Origin: Paracholeplasma manati
Lineage (GTDB): Bacteria; Bacillota_I; Bacilli_A; Acholeplasmatales; UBA5453
Length of the DNA: 64,000 nt
Assembly: GCF_025742995.1 (NCBI RefSeq)
Contig: NZ_JAOVQM010000002.1
Span: 62,001 to 126,000 of the forward strand
Direction of reading: 5' to 3'
Shown here: positions 43,382 through 51,589 of the stretch, piece after piece
Layout of the letters: every line of letters begins with the position of its first letter
Numbering within the stretch: the first letter of the stretch is position 1
The notes under the pieces: model-generated
What the model saw: the letters and a program-made list of their open reading frames with translations, nothing else
Database searches by the model: none
What the model was told of the DNA's origin: nothing
Made by a program: the position numbers and the translations under genes

Positions 43382-44165
43382 ATTTGGACTCATTGGTAGA
43401 AACATCAGTTATTCGTTATCAAAGAAAATTCATGAAGGTATCGCTCGCATGAATGGTTATCGTTTAGTATATGACATTTATGATTGTGAAACAGAACTCG
43501 ATGTGGTTGCTAGACTGAATCAATTGCGTCAAGGCTCCATCAAAGGACTCAATGTTACCATACCCTATAAAGAATCCGTCATGAGGTATTGTGATCGTCT
43601 TACAGATACAGCAAAAGAAATTGGTGCTGTGAATACCTTGTATATGATCGATAATGAGTTAGTCGGTGATAATACGGATTACTATGGTTTCATCAAACTG
43701 TTGAATTTATATCATGTTAACCCCAAAGGCAAAGTGTCATATATCTTAGGATCTGGTGGCGCTGCTAAAGCCGTGAATTATGCCCTTAAAAGTTTAGGTG
43801 CAAAACCAGTGGTGGTCTCTAGAGATAAAGAACGCATCAAAGACCAATTTCAATTGGTAGCGAATTATGAAGTGTTGGATATTGTACCCCAAATAGACAT
43901 CATGGTGAACACCACACCCATTGGCACGTCACCTAGAGGGGATCAAATGCCAGTATCCAAGTCGATTGCACAAAAGACAGTTGTTGCTATCGACCTAATC
44001 TATAATCCCAAAGAAACCGCACTTATGAAAACCGCTAGTTTCGGTATCGGTGGTGCAACCATGTTGGTTGGACAAGCCATGAAAGCCCAAGCTATTTGGC
44101 TTGACCGTGTCATTGATGAATCCAAAGAAGCGTTTGACGCGTTGGTAGAGGAGATGCATTCATGA
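43374..44165 (+). CDS. aroE: Shikimate dehydrogenase
   Basis: Reduces 3-dehydroshikimate to shikimate with NADPH. Substrate site NVTIPYKESVM (catalytic Lys) and DNTDYYGF (Asp), nucleotide loop LGSGGAAKAVNYAL, and VNTTPIG, GGATMLVGQAMKAQAIW near the end. 263 residues. SD aggagg precedes the ATG. Overlaps aroC by ATGA. Confidence 0.95.
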   Translation: MNRFGLIGRNISYSLSKKIHEGIARMNGYRLVYDIYDCETELDVVARLNQLRQGSIKGLNVTIPYKESVMRYCDRLTDTAKEIGAVNTLYMIDNELVGDNTDYYGFIKLLNLYHVNPKGKVSYILGSGGAAKAVNYALKSLGAKPVVVSRDKERIKDQFQLVANYEVLDIVPQIDIMVNTTPIGTSPRGDQMPVSKSIAQKTVVAIDLIYNPKETALMKTASFGIGGATMLVGQAMKAQAIWLDRVIDESKEAFDALVEEMHS

Positions 44166-45148
44166 ACCATTTCGGTACACTATTTTCAGTAAATATATAT
44201 GGAGAATCTCATGGTAAGGCCGTTGGCATTGTCATCGATGGCATGACACCTGGTATTCTTGTGGATGAAGCATTGTTACTATCGGACTTGAATAGAAGAA
44301 AAGCAGGTGCGGTTGGAACGACCAAACGTATCGAGGCGGATGAACCGAACATTTTATCGGGTGTTTATCGTGGTTACACGACAGGGGCACCCATTCATAT
44401 TCAATTTCAAAATAAGAATACAAGAAGTGAAGACTATCAAAACCTGTTAAAACAACCGCGTCCAGGTCACGCCGATTTTACCAGTTTTATTAAGTATAAA
44501 GGCTATGCTGATCAACGTGGTGGTGGACATTTCTCCGGCAGACTAACGACAGGCATTGTCGCTGCAGGGTCTTTTGCGAAAATGTTGTTAAAAGCGAACT
44601 TTGAATCTAAATTGGTTCAAGTCGGTGACTTAACAGATATGAACGGTTTGGATGAGTATCTAAAAGAAATCTCCGAAAGTTTTGATTCCGTTGGTGGTAT
44701 CGTTGAAGTAAATGTGAATGGTCTTGAAGTTGGTATTGGCGAACCTTTCTTTGATTCGGTCGAGTCGAAAATTGCTCATATGGTATTTTCAGTACCGGCC
44801 ATTAAAGGGATTGAATTTGGTGTAGGCTTTAAAGGTATTGAACTTAAGGGGTCACAATTCAATGATCAAATCATCGATGAATCTGGAACAACCAAAACCA
44901 ATCACAATGGTGGACTCAATGGTGGTATCACCAATGGGAACACATTGGTTGTTAGGGTATTCGTTAAACCAGCATCCAGCATTTTCCTAAAACAAGATAC
45001 ATTTGACTTTGAATCTAAAACTATCCAAACACTTCAAATCGAAGGTCGTCACGATGCTTGTATTGCTAGACGGGCTGTGGTCGTCATTGAAAATGCGATT
45101 GCGATTGCTTTAGCTGATTTATATCTTCAAAAAAAATCAAGGGAGTAA
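44162..45148 (+). CDS. aroC: Chorismate synthase
   Basis: FMN-dependent removal of phosphate from EPSP to give chorismate. Family signatures: YGESHGKAVGIVIDG, RPGHADFTS, GGGHFSGRLTTG and EGRHDACIARRAVVVIENA. 328 residues, shorter than the usual 350-390 but with both ends intact. Last gene of the operon; its stop codon is inside the terminator hairpin. Confidence 0.95.
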   Translation: MNHFGTLFSVNIYGESHGKAVGIVIDGMTPGILVDEALLLSDLNRRKAGAVGTTKRIEADEPNILSGVYRGYTTGAPIHIQFQNKNTRSEDYQNLLKQPRPGHADFTSFIKYKGYADQRGGGHFSGRLTTGIVAAGSFAKMLLKANFESKLVQVGDLTDMNGLDEYLKEISESFDSVGGIVEVNVNGLEVGIGEPFFDSVESKIAHMVFSVPAIKGIEFGVGFKGIELKGSQFNDQIIDESGTTKTNHNGGLNGGITNGNTLVVRVFVKPASSIFLKQDTFDFESKTIQTLQIEGRHDACIARRAVVVIENAIAIALADLYLQKKSRE

Positions 45149-45159
45149 TCCCTTTTTTG
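45139..45159 (+). terminator. Terminator of the aromatic operon
   Basis: 6-bp stem (45139-45144 with 45149-45154), GTAA tetraloop, T-run. Confidence 0.75.
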
Positions 45160-45166
45160 TTATAAT
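45158..45166 (+). promoter_or_regulatory. Extended -10 promoter of recG
   Basis: TGTTATAAT begins in the T-run of the aroC terminator, 47 bases before the recG start. Confidence 0.55.
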
Positions 45167-45213
45167 TATATTGGTATCATTATTAAGAATCACATGAATT
45201 TAGGTGAATCCAA

Positions 45214-47160
45214 TTGACGAGAATCATCGATATCAAAGGTGTCGGTAAGGCACTTGAACTACAATTTCATGCACATGGGATTTATTCCGCTTATGATCTT
45301 TTGATGAAATTCCCTGCTAAGTATCAATCCTTTGAAGAGGATTCTTTGTTGTTGGCTGTAGACAAAACCGAAGTTACTGTGACAGGTTTAGTCATCGATT
45401 TACCCAAACTTGTGAATCATAGGGGTAATCTTAAATCTATTCATTTTCACTTATTGGTCGATAACGAAAAGATTAAAGTGGTTGCTTTTAGAAGAGAATA
45501 TTTAAAAGAAGCATTGACGGAAAATCTATCCATCACGGTCAAAGGTCGCTTCGAGAAAAAGAAAAAACTGATTACCGCAAGTGCAGTTTTATTAAAACCG
45601 TTAACCAGTTCATTTAAGCCTATCTATAATCTAGACCCTATCTATGATTCTGTAGTTTCAAAAATCATTAAAACCATATTAGATCAAGGCTTGGTCGATA
45701 TATATGAAACTTTGCCAAACAAACTCATTCAAGATGAAGGATTAATTTCACGACAATCGCTTGTCCAAAAAATACATTTTCCAAATTCGGATGAAGACAT
45801 CCAACAAGCTTATTATCGATTGAAGTATGAAGAGGCGTTACTCTTCCAATACAAGATGATGTCTCAAAGATTATTATTAGAAAATGATTCTAAACCCATC
45901 AAGCAATATCAATTAGATAAAGTCAAAGCATTCATCGAAACAATTCCATACGCGTTAACCCAAGATCAAAAAGATGCGGTGAACGATATATTTAGAGACT
46001 TTAAAAAACCATATCCAACCAAACGTTTGATACAAGGGGATGTTGGTTCTGGTAAGACCATTGTGGTCGCGATAGGGATTATGGGTGCGAAAACAGCAGG
46101 CTATCAAAGTGCACTCATGGCGCCAACTGAAATACTAGCAGAACAACACTATCAATATTTTAAGTCCATGTTCAAAGATTTGAACGTCGCTTTACTCACA
46201 GGATCAACGAAGAATAAGGCTTTATTAAAAGCACAAATTCTCCGTGGTGATATTGATTTAGTCATTGGTACACACGCTTTAGTGACAGATGATGTATTAT
46301 TTCATGACTTGGGTTTTGTCATCATTGACGAACAACATCGCTTTGGTGTTGAGACCAGAGAATCTTTGAAAAACAAAGGTATTGCAGATGCGGTTTATTT
46401 GACTGCAACGCCAATTCCTAGAACTTTAGCAATCGTCTTATTTGGTGATATGGATGTATCCATCATCAAAGAAAAACCACAAGGACGTAAAGAAATTCAA
46501 ACCAGATATTTCCAAAAATCACAAGAACACGCGGTGTTTGAACATGTGAAAAAAGAACTTGATTTAGGACATCAAGCATTCTTCATTGCACCATCAATTG
46601 ACTCTTTAGAACGTGGTGAAAATGTCATCGGTTTGTATGAACGTGTTCAAGCTACTTTTGCAAATTATGATGTGTTTATGTTACACGGCAAATTATCTAC
46701 TCAAGAAAAAAACGATGTTATTCAGAAATTCTATGAATCCAAAGGAGCTATTCTAGTTTCTACAACTGTGGTAGAAGTCGGTATCGATATGCCTCTCGCA
46801 ACCATGATGGTGATTTTTGATGGAGAGTATTTTGGATTAAGCCAACTTCACCAATTAAGGGGGCGTGTTGGTAGAAACGACCTTCAAAGCCATTGTTATG
46901 TCATATCCGATGAATCTGATATTGAAAGATTATCCTTCTTTTCGAAAACAAACGACGGTTTTCTTTTATCTGAATATGATTTATCGAAACGTGGACCAGG
47001 TGAATTTCTTGGTGTAAGACAAAGTGGATTGATTCGATTTGAATATGCAGATATTGGGACAGATTTTGATTTATTCCTAAAAGTTAAAGAAGCTGCGTTA
47101 TGGATATTAAAAAATGAACGTATCAATCAAACCTTTAGAAAAGTATACAAACTAGATTAA
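45214..47160 (+). CDS. recG: ATP-dependent DNA helicase RecG
   Basis: Branch-migration helicase for stalled forks and recombination. N-terminal wedge/OB domain (TVTGLVIDLPK), Walker A QGDVGSGKT, DEQH box IIDEQHRFGVETR, TATPIPRTLA, and LRGRVGRNDLQSHCYV in the second RecA fold. 648 residues, slightly short of the usual 680 because the N-terminal region is trimmed. Starts with TTG, preceded by aggtga. Confidence 0.93.
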   Translation: MTRIIDIKGVGKALELQFHAHGIYSAYDLLMKFPAKYQSFEEDSLLLAVDKTEVTVTGLVIDLPKLVNHRGNLKSIHFHLLVDNEKIKVVAFRREYLKEALTENLSITVKGRFEKKKKLITASAVLLKPLTSSFKPIYNLDPIYDSVVSKIIKTILDQGLVDIYETLPNKLIQDEGLISRQSLVQKIHFPNSDEDIQQAYYRLKYEEALLFQYKMMSQRLLLENDSKPIKQYQLDKVKAFIETIPYALTQDQKDAVNDIFRDFKKPYPTKRLIQGDVGSGKTIVVAIGIMGAKTAGYQSALMAPTEILAEQHYQYFKSMFKDLNVALLTGSTKNKALLKAQILRGDIDLVIGTHALVTDDVLFHDLGFVIIDEQHRFGVETRESLKNKGIADAVYLTATPIPRTLAIVLFGDMDVSIIKEKPQGRKEIQTRYFQKSQEHAVFEHVKKELDLGHQAFFIAPSIDSLERGENVIGLYERVQATFANYDVFMLHGKLSTQEKNDVIQKFYESKGAILVSTTVVEVGIDMPLATMMVIFDGEYFGLSQLHQLRGRVGRNDLQSHCYVISDESDIERLSFFSKTNDGFLLSEYDLSKRGPGEFLGVRQSGLIRFEYADIGTDFDLFLKVKEAALWILKNERINQTFRKVYKLD

Positions 47161-47183
47161 ATTGATTTGAACTTAAAAACATT

Positions 47184-47215
47184 CTCTTTTATAAAAAGAG
47201 GGTAAATGCTATAAT
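47184..47215 (+). promoter_or_regulatory. plsX promoter with inverted repeat
   Basis: TGCTATAAT (47207-47215) is an extended -10. A 7-3-7 inverted repeat CTCTTTT-ATA-AAAAGAG (47184-47200) covers the -35 position. It does not match the FapR consensus that regulates plsX in Bacillus. Confidence 0.5.
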
Positions 47216-47238
47216 GAGATAAAATGGGAGGAAAACTC

Positions 47239-48258
47239 ATGATTAAAATTGCGATAGACGCGATGGGCGGCGACAATGCTCCAATTGAAATTGTTAAAGG
47301 ATGCGATCTTGCATTAGAAGCATATCCAGATATTGAACTTGTATTATTTGGGGATGAACCATCCATCAAATCTCTTTTAAAACACCAAGAAAGAGTTACG
47401 GTTGTCCATACCACTGAAATCATCTCCATGGGTGAAAAAGATCCGGTTAAAGCGATTCGTAATAACCGCGATTCATCTATGGTAAAAGCGCTCTATTCAG
47501 CGAAGAATGGGGAAACCAGTGCAGTCGTTTCTGCTGGTCCAACACAAGCACTCATTGTGGGTGCACACTTAGTCATTAAACGTATGGAAAAGATGCATCG
47601 CGTGGCTTTAGCCCCGATCATCCCGTCGGTTGACCAAAAAGGTAGAATCCTTTTAGACGTCGGGGCGAACATTGAGTTGCGTCCAGAACACATGTTAGAA
47701 TTGGCGTTATATGCTACCGTCGTTTCCAGAGAATACCTTGGTGTAGATAAACCAACGGTTGCTCTAATGAACATTGGTACTGAAGAAGGTAAAGGCCGAG
47801 ACCTTGAAAAAGAAACTTTTAAATTATTGAAAGAAAATCCACAGATTAACTTCTTAGGCAATATTGAAGGTAAAGAAATTTTAACGACAGAAGCGAATAT
47901 CGTGCTTACCGATGGCTATACCGGTAACGTCTTAATGAAGACCATGGAAGGTACTGCTAAAGGCATGGGCAACATGTTGAAAGAAGAAATCAAATCTTCC
48001 TTCATGGGAAAAATTGGTTACCTATTCATGAAGAAAAATCTCAAACGTTTCCAAAAACGTATGGATGCTTCAGAAATTGGTGGTGCTATGATTTTTGGAA
48101 TTAAAGCACCAGTCATCAAAGCACACGGTTCAAGTAACGCACACGCATTTATGAACGCCATTAGACAAGCACGTCAATTTGTATCCAATCAAGTCGTAGA
48201 AAAAGTCGAAGTAGCTCTGAAAGACATTATTATAGAAGAAAGCAGTGATTCCAATTAG
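47239..48258 (+). CDS. plsX: Phosphate acyltransferase PlsX
   Basis: Makes acyl-phosphate from acyl-ACP for phospholipid synthesis. MIKIAIDAMGGDNAPIEIV and LDVGANIE, NIGTEEGKG, TDGYTGNVLMKTMEG are family signatures. 339 residues. ATG 47239 follows ggagg by 7 bases; the ATG at 47224 lies before the SD. In Firmicutes plsX is followed by fabD-fabG-acpP-rnc; here rnc comes next, overlapping by 14 bases, so the acp gene must lie elsewhere. Confidence 0.95.
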   Translation: MIKIAIDAMGGDNAPIEIVKGCDLALEAYPDIELVLFGDEPSIKSLLKHQERVTVVHTTEIISMGEKDPVKAIRNNRDSSMVKALYSAKNGETSAVVSAGPTQALIVGAHLVIKRMEKMHRVALAPIIPSVDQKGRILLDVGANIELRPEHMLELALYATVVSREYLGVDKPTVALMNIGTEEGKGRDLEKETFKLLKENPQINFLGNIEGKEILTTEANIVLTDGYTGNVLMKTMEGTAKGMGNMLKEEIKSSFMGKIGYLFMKKNLKRFQKRMDASEIGGAMIFGIKAPVIKAHGSSNAHAFMNAIRQARQFVSNQVVEKVEVALKDIIIEESSDSN

Positions 48259-48910
48259 TACGCTAGAACATAAGCTCGGTATTGAGCTGACGAACAAACA
48301 ATTATTAACGCAAGCACTCACGCATGCGTCTTATGCAAACGAGCACAATAGTCCAGATAACGAACGCCTAGAGTTTTTAGGCGATGCCGTTATCGGTCTT
48401 TTAATGGGTGATTACCTTTTCCACAAAGGTATCCCATCAGAAGGCGAAATGTCTAAAAAACGTGCCCAACTGGTCTGTGAAGAAGCCCTTAATCATTATG
48501 CAAAAAAGATCAACCTTGCCCAAGAATTACATTTGGGTAAAGGCGGAGAATTATCCAATGGACGTTTGAATCCATCGATTATAGCAGATGCTTTTGAGGC
48601 TATTTTTGGTGCGGTATTTTTGGATCAAGGTTTTGAAGTAGTTAAAGATTTATTTTATCGCGTGGTCATTCCATACCTGGATGAAGTTTATATTAAAGAC
48701 TATAAATCTACACTACAAGAGTTGGTTCAAACCGATAGAAGAAATATTGCATACCATATGGAAAACCAAAGTGGTCCATCCCATGACCGTGTTTTTACTG
48801 TCTCTGTCAGAATGGATGACATCATCCTAGGGGTTGGTGTTGGACGAACCAAAAAAGAAGCAGAACAAAATGCAGCGAGAGAAGCGCTCAACATTCTCGC
48901 AAAGGAGTAA
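48245..48910 (+). CDS. rnc: Ribonuclease III
   Basis: dsRNA endonuclease for rRNA and mRNA processing. Catalytic motif ERLEFLGDAVIGLL in the N-terminal domain, IADAFEAIFGAVFLD for the second Mg site, and a C-terminal dsRNA-binding domain (about 153-220, YKSTLQELVQ, GVGRTKKEAEQNAAREAL). 221 residues. The GTG start at 48245 with a weak agaag SD is the only reasonable one; coupling to plsX would compensate. Confidence 0.93.
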   Translation: MIPISTLEHKLGIELTNKQLLTQALTHASYANEHNSPDNERLEFLGDAVIGLLMGDYLFHKGIPSEGEMSKKRAQLVCEEALNHYAKKINLAQELHLGKGGELSNGRLNPSIIADAFEAIFGAVFLDQGFEVVKDLFYRVVIPYLDEVYIKDYKSTLQELVQTDRRNIAYHMENQSGPSHDRVFTVSVRMDDIILGVGVGRTKKEAEQNAAREALNILAKE

Positions 48911-48913
48911 ACT

Positions 48914-49534
48914 ATGTTTCGTCGATTAATCGAAGATGGTTATCTCAACATCCACAAACTATTATTAAAAGAACAACAACGTCTTGGACTTAAATCTGAA
49001 GAGGTTATTTTGTTATCAGCATTATCCTCATTGATTGAAAAAAAGAAAAACACAGTATCCATTACTGCTTTATCCAAAACCATCAATGATAGTGTTTCAA
49101 ATACAGGTGACTTGTTTACTGACCTCATTAAACGCGGATTCATCACGACTGAACTTGAATTGAAGGCGGATGGCAAAGAAAAAGAAGTATTTACGCTAGA
49201 ACCACTATTTGATAAGATTAAATCTATTTTTGAAGCTGAAATGAACCAACAAAAAGAGTCAAAAAACGAAAGTGATATCGTTTATATTATTCAAGCGATT
49301 GAGAAGGCTTTTGGTCGAGCATTGTCCGCTTTCGATTTAGAGATGGTAAAGGAATGGTTCACTGAAAGTTTTACCAAGCCTCAAATCGAGAATGCCATTC
49401 AAGTTACGTTAAACCATCATAAGAAAACTGTCTCATATATAGACCGTGTACTTCGTAGTGATGATCTAAAACCGAGCGAATTAGATGATAAGAAAAAAGC
49501 GGCCATCGACAAATTAATTCGAGGTATCAAGTGA
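48914..49534 (+). CDS. dnaD: DnaD-like replication initiation protein
   Basis: 206 residues. An N-terminal winged-helix region (residues 10-90) and a C-terminal DnaD_2/DnaB2 domain with AFGRALSAFDLEMVKEWF and a YIDRVLRS tail close to the YxxxI...W signature. In Firmicutes DnaD helps load the helicase at oriC. The gene order dnaD-nth is the same as in Bacillus, which supports the call. SD aaggagt is in rnc. Confidence 0.85.
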   Translation: MFRRLIEDGYLNIHKLLLKEQQRLGLKSEEVILLSALSSLIEKKKNTVSITALSKTINDSVSNTGDLFTDLIKRGFITTELELKADGKEKEVFTLEPLFDKIKSIFEAEMNQQKESKNESDIVYIIQAIEKAFGRALSAFDLEMVKEWFTESFTKPQIENAIQVTLNHHKKTVSYIDRVLRSDDLKPSELDDKKKAAIDKLIRGIK

Positions 49535-50157
49535 ATATAACCCATTTTCTCGATACGCTCAATCAAATGTTTCCAGATGCGAAAGCTGAACTCAATTATT
49601 CTAATCCGTTTGAACTATTGATTGCGGTTGTGTTGTCAGCGCAGACGACAGACAAAGCCGTAAACAAAGTGACCGAGCAACTGTTTGCAAATTACCCCAA
49701 TCCAATTGCATTGTCGGAAGCACAATTATCTGATGTCGAAAATATCATTAAGACGATAGGACTCTATCATAACAAAGCTAAAAATATCATCGCGCTCAGT
49801 AAAGAACTTGTTGACAAGTATCAAGGTGAAGTACCACATGAACGTGAACAATTAGAATCCCTTCCAGGTGTTGGTCGAAAAACGACCAATGTGGTCATAT
49901 CGAATGCATTTGGTATTCCTGCACTGGCAGTAGATACCCATGTTGCGAGAATTTCTGTTCGACTAGGTTTAGCGAAAGCTACAGATAATGTATTGGAAAT
50001 TGAGAAAAAACTCAATCGGAAAATCCCTAAAGAACATTGGTTAAAAGTACATCACCAAATGATATTTTTTGGCAGATATCATTGTTTAGCAAAGAACCCA
50101 AAATGTCAATCGTGTCCATTGATAGACGATTGTAAATACAAAGATAAGCAAAAGTGA
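49531..50157 (+). CDS. nth: Endonuclease III
   Basis: DNA glycosylase/AP lyase for oxidised pyrimidines. Helix-hairpin-helix ESLPGVGRKTTNVV includes the catalytic Lys, and AVDTHVARIS the catalytic Asp. The 4Fe-4S cluster Cys set (C-x6-C-x2-C-x5-C) is intact in the last 25 residues (CLAKNPKCQSCPLIDDC). 208 residues. GTG start overlaps the dnaD stop as GTGA. Confidence 0.95.
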   Translation: MNITHFLDTLNQMFPDAKAELNYSNPFELLIAVVLSAQTTDKAVNKVTEQLFANYPNPIALSEAQLSDVENIIKTIGLYHNKAKNIIALSKELVDKYQGEVPHEREQLESLPGVGRKTTNVVISNAFGIPALAVDTHVARISVRLGLAKATDNVLEIEKKLNRKIPKEHWLKVHHQMIFFGRYHCLAKNPKCQSCPLIDDCKYKDKQK

Positions 50158-50183
50158 TTTCATTCTAGAAATTACTTTTTTTT
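50151..50183 (+). terminator. Terminator of nth
   Basis: 11-bp stem (50151-50161 with 50168-50178, one G-U), 6-base loop, T8 tail; includes the nth stop codon. Confidence 0.88.
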
Positions 50184-50256
50184 GTCAAAAAAATATTTCT
50201 TATTTCTTTCAACATGTGATAATATTATTTCTGGAAATTTTATAAAAAGGAAAGGA

Positions 50257-51496
50257 ATGAATTTGTATTAATCACTTAAAACTGGTCGATAAGGCCAACA
50301 AGAAGCTTTTTAAAGACGAAGAACCCAATATTAAAATTGGGGCGACCATTAAATTAAAACGAAAGGAACAAAACAAGACACTTAGTGAAGTATCAGAAAA
50401 GGCAGGGGTATCCCTCTCATTCATTAGTAAAATTGAAAACGATCAAATCAGGGCGAATCTTAATCACATTAAAGGGATACTTGATGATTTAGACATTAAC
50501 GAAACCATTTTTCAAACGTCTCAAGATATGAATAAGTGGTATGAAGATTTATTAGATTATCTTTTGGATTTGGGAGATCCAAATATATCTTTTAAACCAA
50601 TCACCGAAACAAGGGATGATTTCCAAAGTAAAATCATAGATTTGGCAGTAAACATTAAGCTTGGATACTATGGTAAATCAGAACAACATATTACTGCATT
50701 GATCACAGCTATCGATACCATGAAGCCCATAGAGGTTGCGATATTTCTACTAATTGTGTCGGAATATTACTATCAGACCGATGACTATTTCAAAGCAGCG
50801 GATTTACTTAAAATCATCATTAGAAAAGAGTTCGTACATGTAAAAATCAATCTATGGCTACATGAACAACTGTTTAAGTTATCTCTTTGTTCTAAAAATG
50901 AACATTATGTGAGTAAAATATTTCATAACCTACAAAAGATGTACTTAACATACAATTTATATGGTAAATCAACTGAAAAAAGAATGGAATACATAAAATA
51001 TTGTGCATATATTATGGATGAAAGATTTTTTAAAGATTTACTTAGTTTTGATCATCACATCGAACATCAACATGCACAATTACTTCAGTTATTCCTTTGT
51101 CAAAAACTGAGTTTACTCAAGCAATCTTTAGAACCATTTACAGGTATTGATAGGTTTGATTTATTGTTCGCGCTGTATCACCATGAAATGAAACAGGAGA
51201 ACCTAGCAAAAGCCTATGTTGAAAAACTTGTAGATCATGCGTATGATTCACCGATTGAGGCATTCTATAAGGGGTATTTGAAGGCTTATTATGTGACTAA
51301 ACAATCTGACATTTATTTAAAAGGGATTATCGGCAATCAGTCTAAATTGTTTTTTCACAGCAGTGTGATTGAGATTGCTTCAAAATATTATATTGATTTC
51401 TTAACCGATGCGCACAGATACAAGGATTGTACCGTCGCGATGAAGTTGGCAAATGCACACCTTAACAATATTCAAAAAAACCTAGAAATCTTTTAG
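50257..51496 (+). CDS. XRE-type HTH regulator with helical C-terminal domain; start disrupted
   Basis: The frame holding the protein is open from 50261 to the stop at 51496. It encodes an HTH_3 domain (IGATIKLKRKEQNKTLSE, GVSLSFISKIENDQI, about 50330-50490) followed by about 320 residues of helical, TPR-like sequence rich in Tyr, His and Leu. No ATG, GTG or TTG occurs in that frame before 50528, which is after the HTH. An ATG with good SD (aaagga, 50251-50256) exists at 50257 but runs into TAA after four codons (MNLY) one frame away; one missing base near 50269 would join both. So: indel, unusual ATT start, or +1 frameshift. Rgg/PlcR-like regulators share this architecture. Confidence 0.7.
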
Positions 51497-51532
51497 TTTA
51501 GCCATTATTATACAAAAAAATGCCCGGAGGCG

Positions 51533-51570
51533 TTGACATCGTTCAATTCATTAAGTATACTTAATAATTG
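51533..51570 (+). promoter_or_regulatory. Near-consensus promoter with palindromic operator before the ABC exporter
   Basis: TTGACA (51533-51538), 17-base spacer, TATACT (51556-51561). A perfect 16-bp palindrome ATTAAGTATACTTAAT (51550-51565) covers the -10; arms extend as CAATT (51544-51548) and AATTG (51566-51570) with one unpaired base. A strong promoter under a repressor is the obvious reading. Confidence 0.75.
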
Positions 51571-51589
51571 GACGGAAGGAGGGCATTAT

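Noticed and set aside
50528-51496. HTH-less 322-residue protein starting at ATG 50528
   Set aside because: The same frame upstream encodes a clear HTH_3 domain, so 50528 is an internal methionine.
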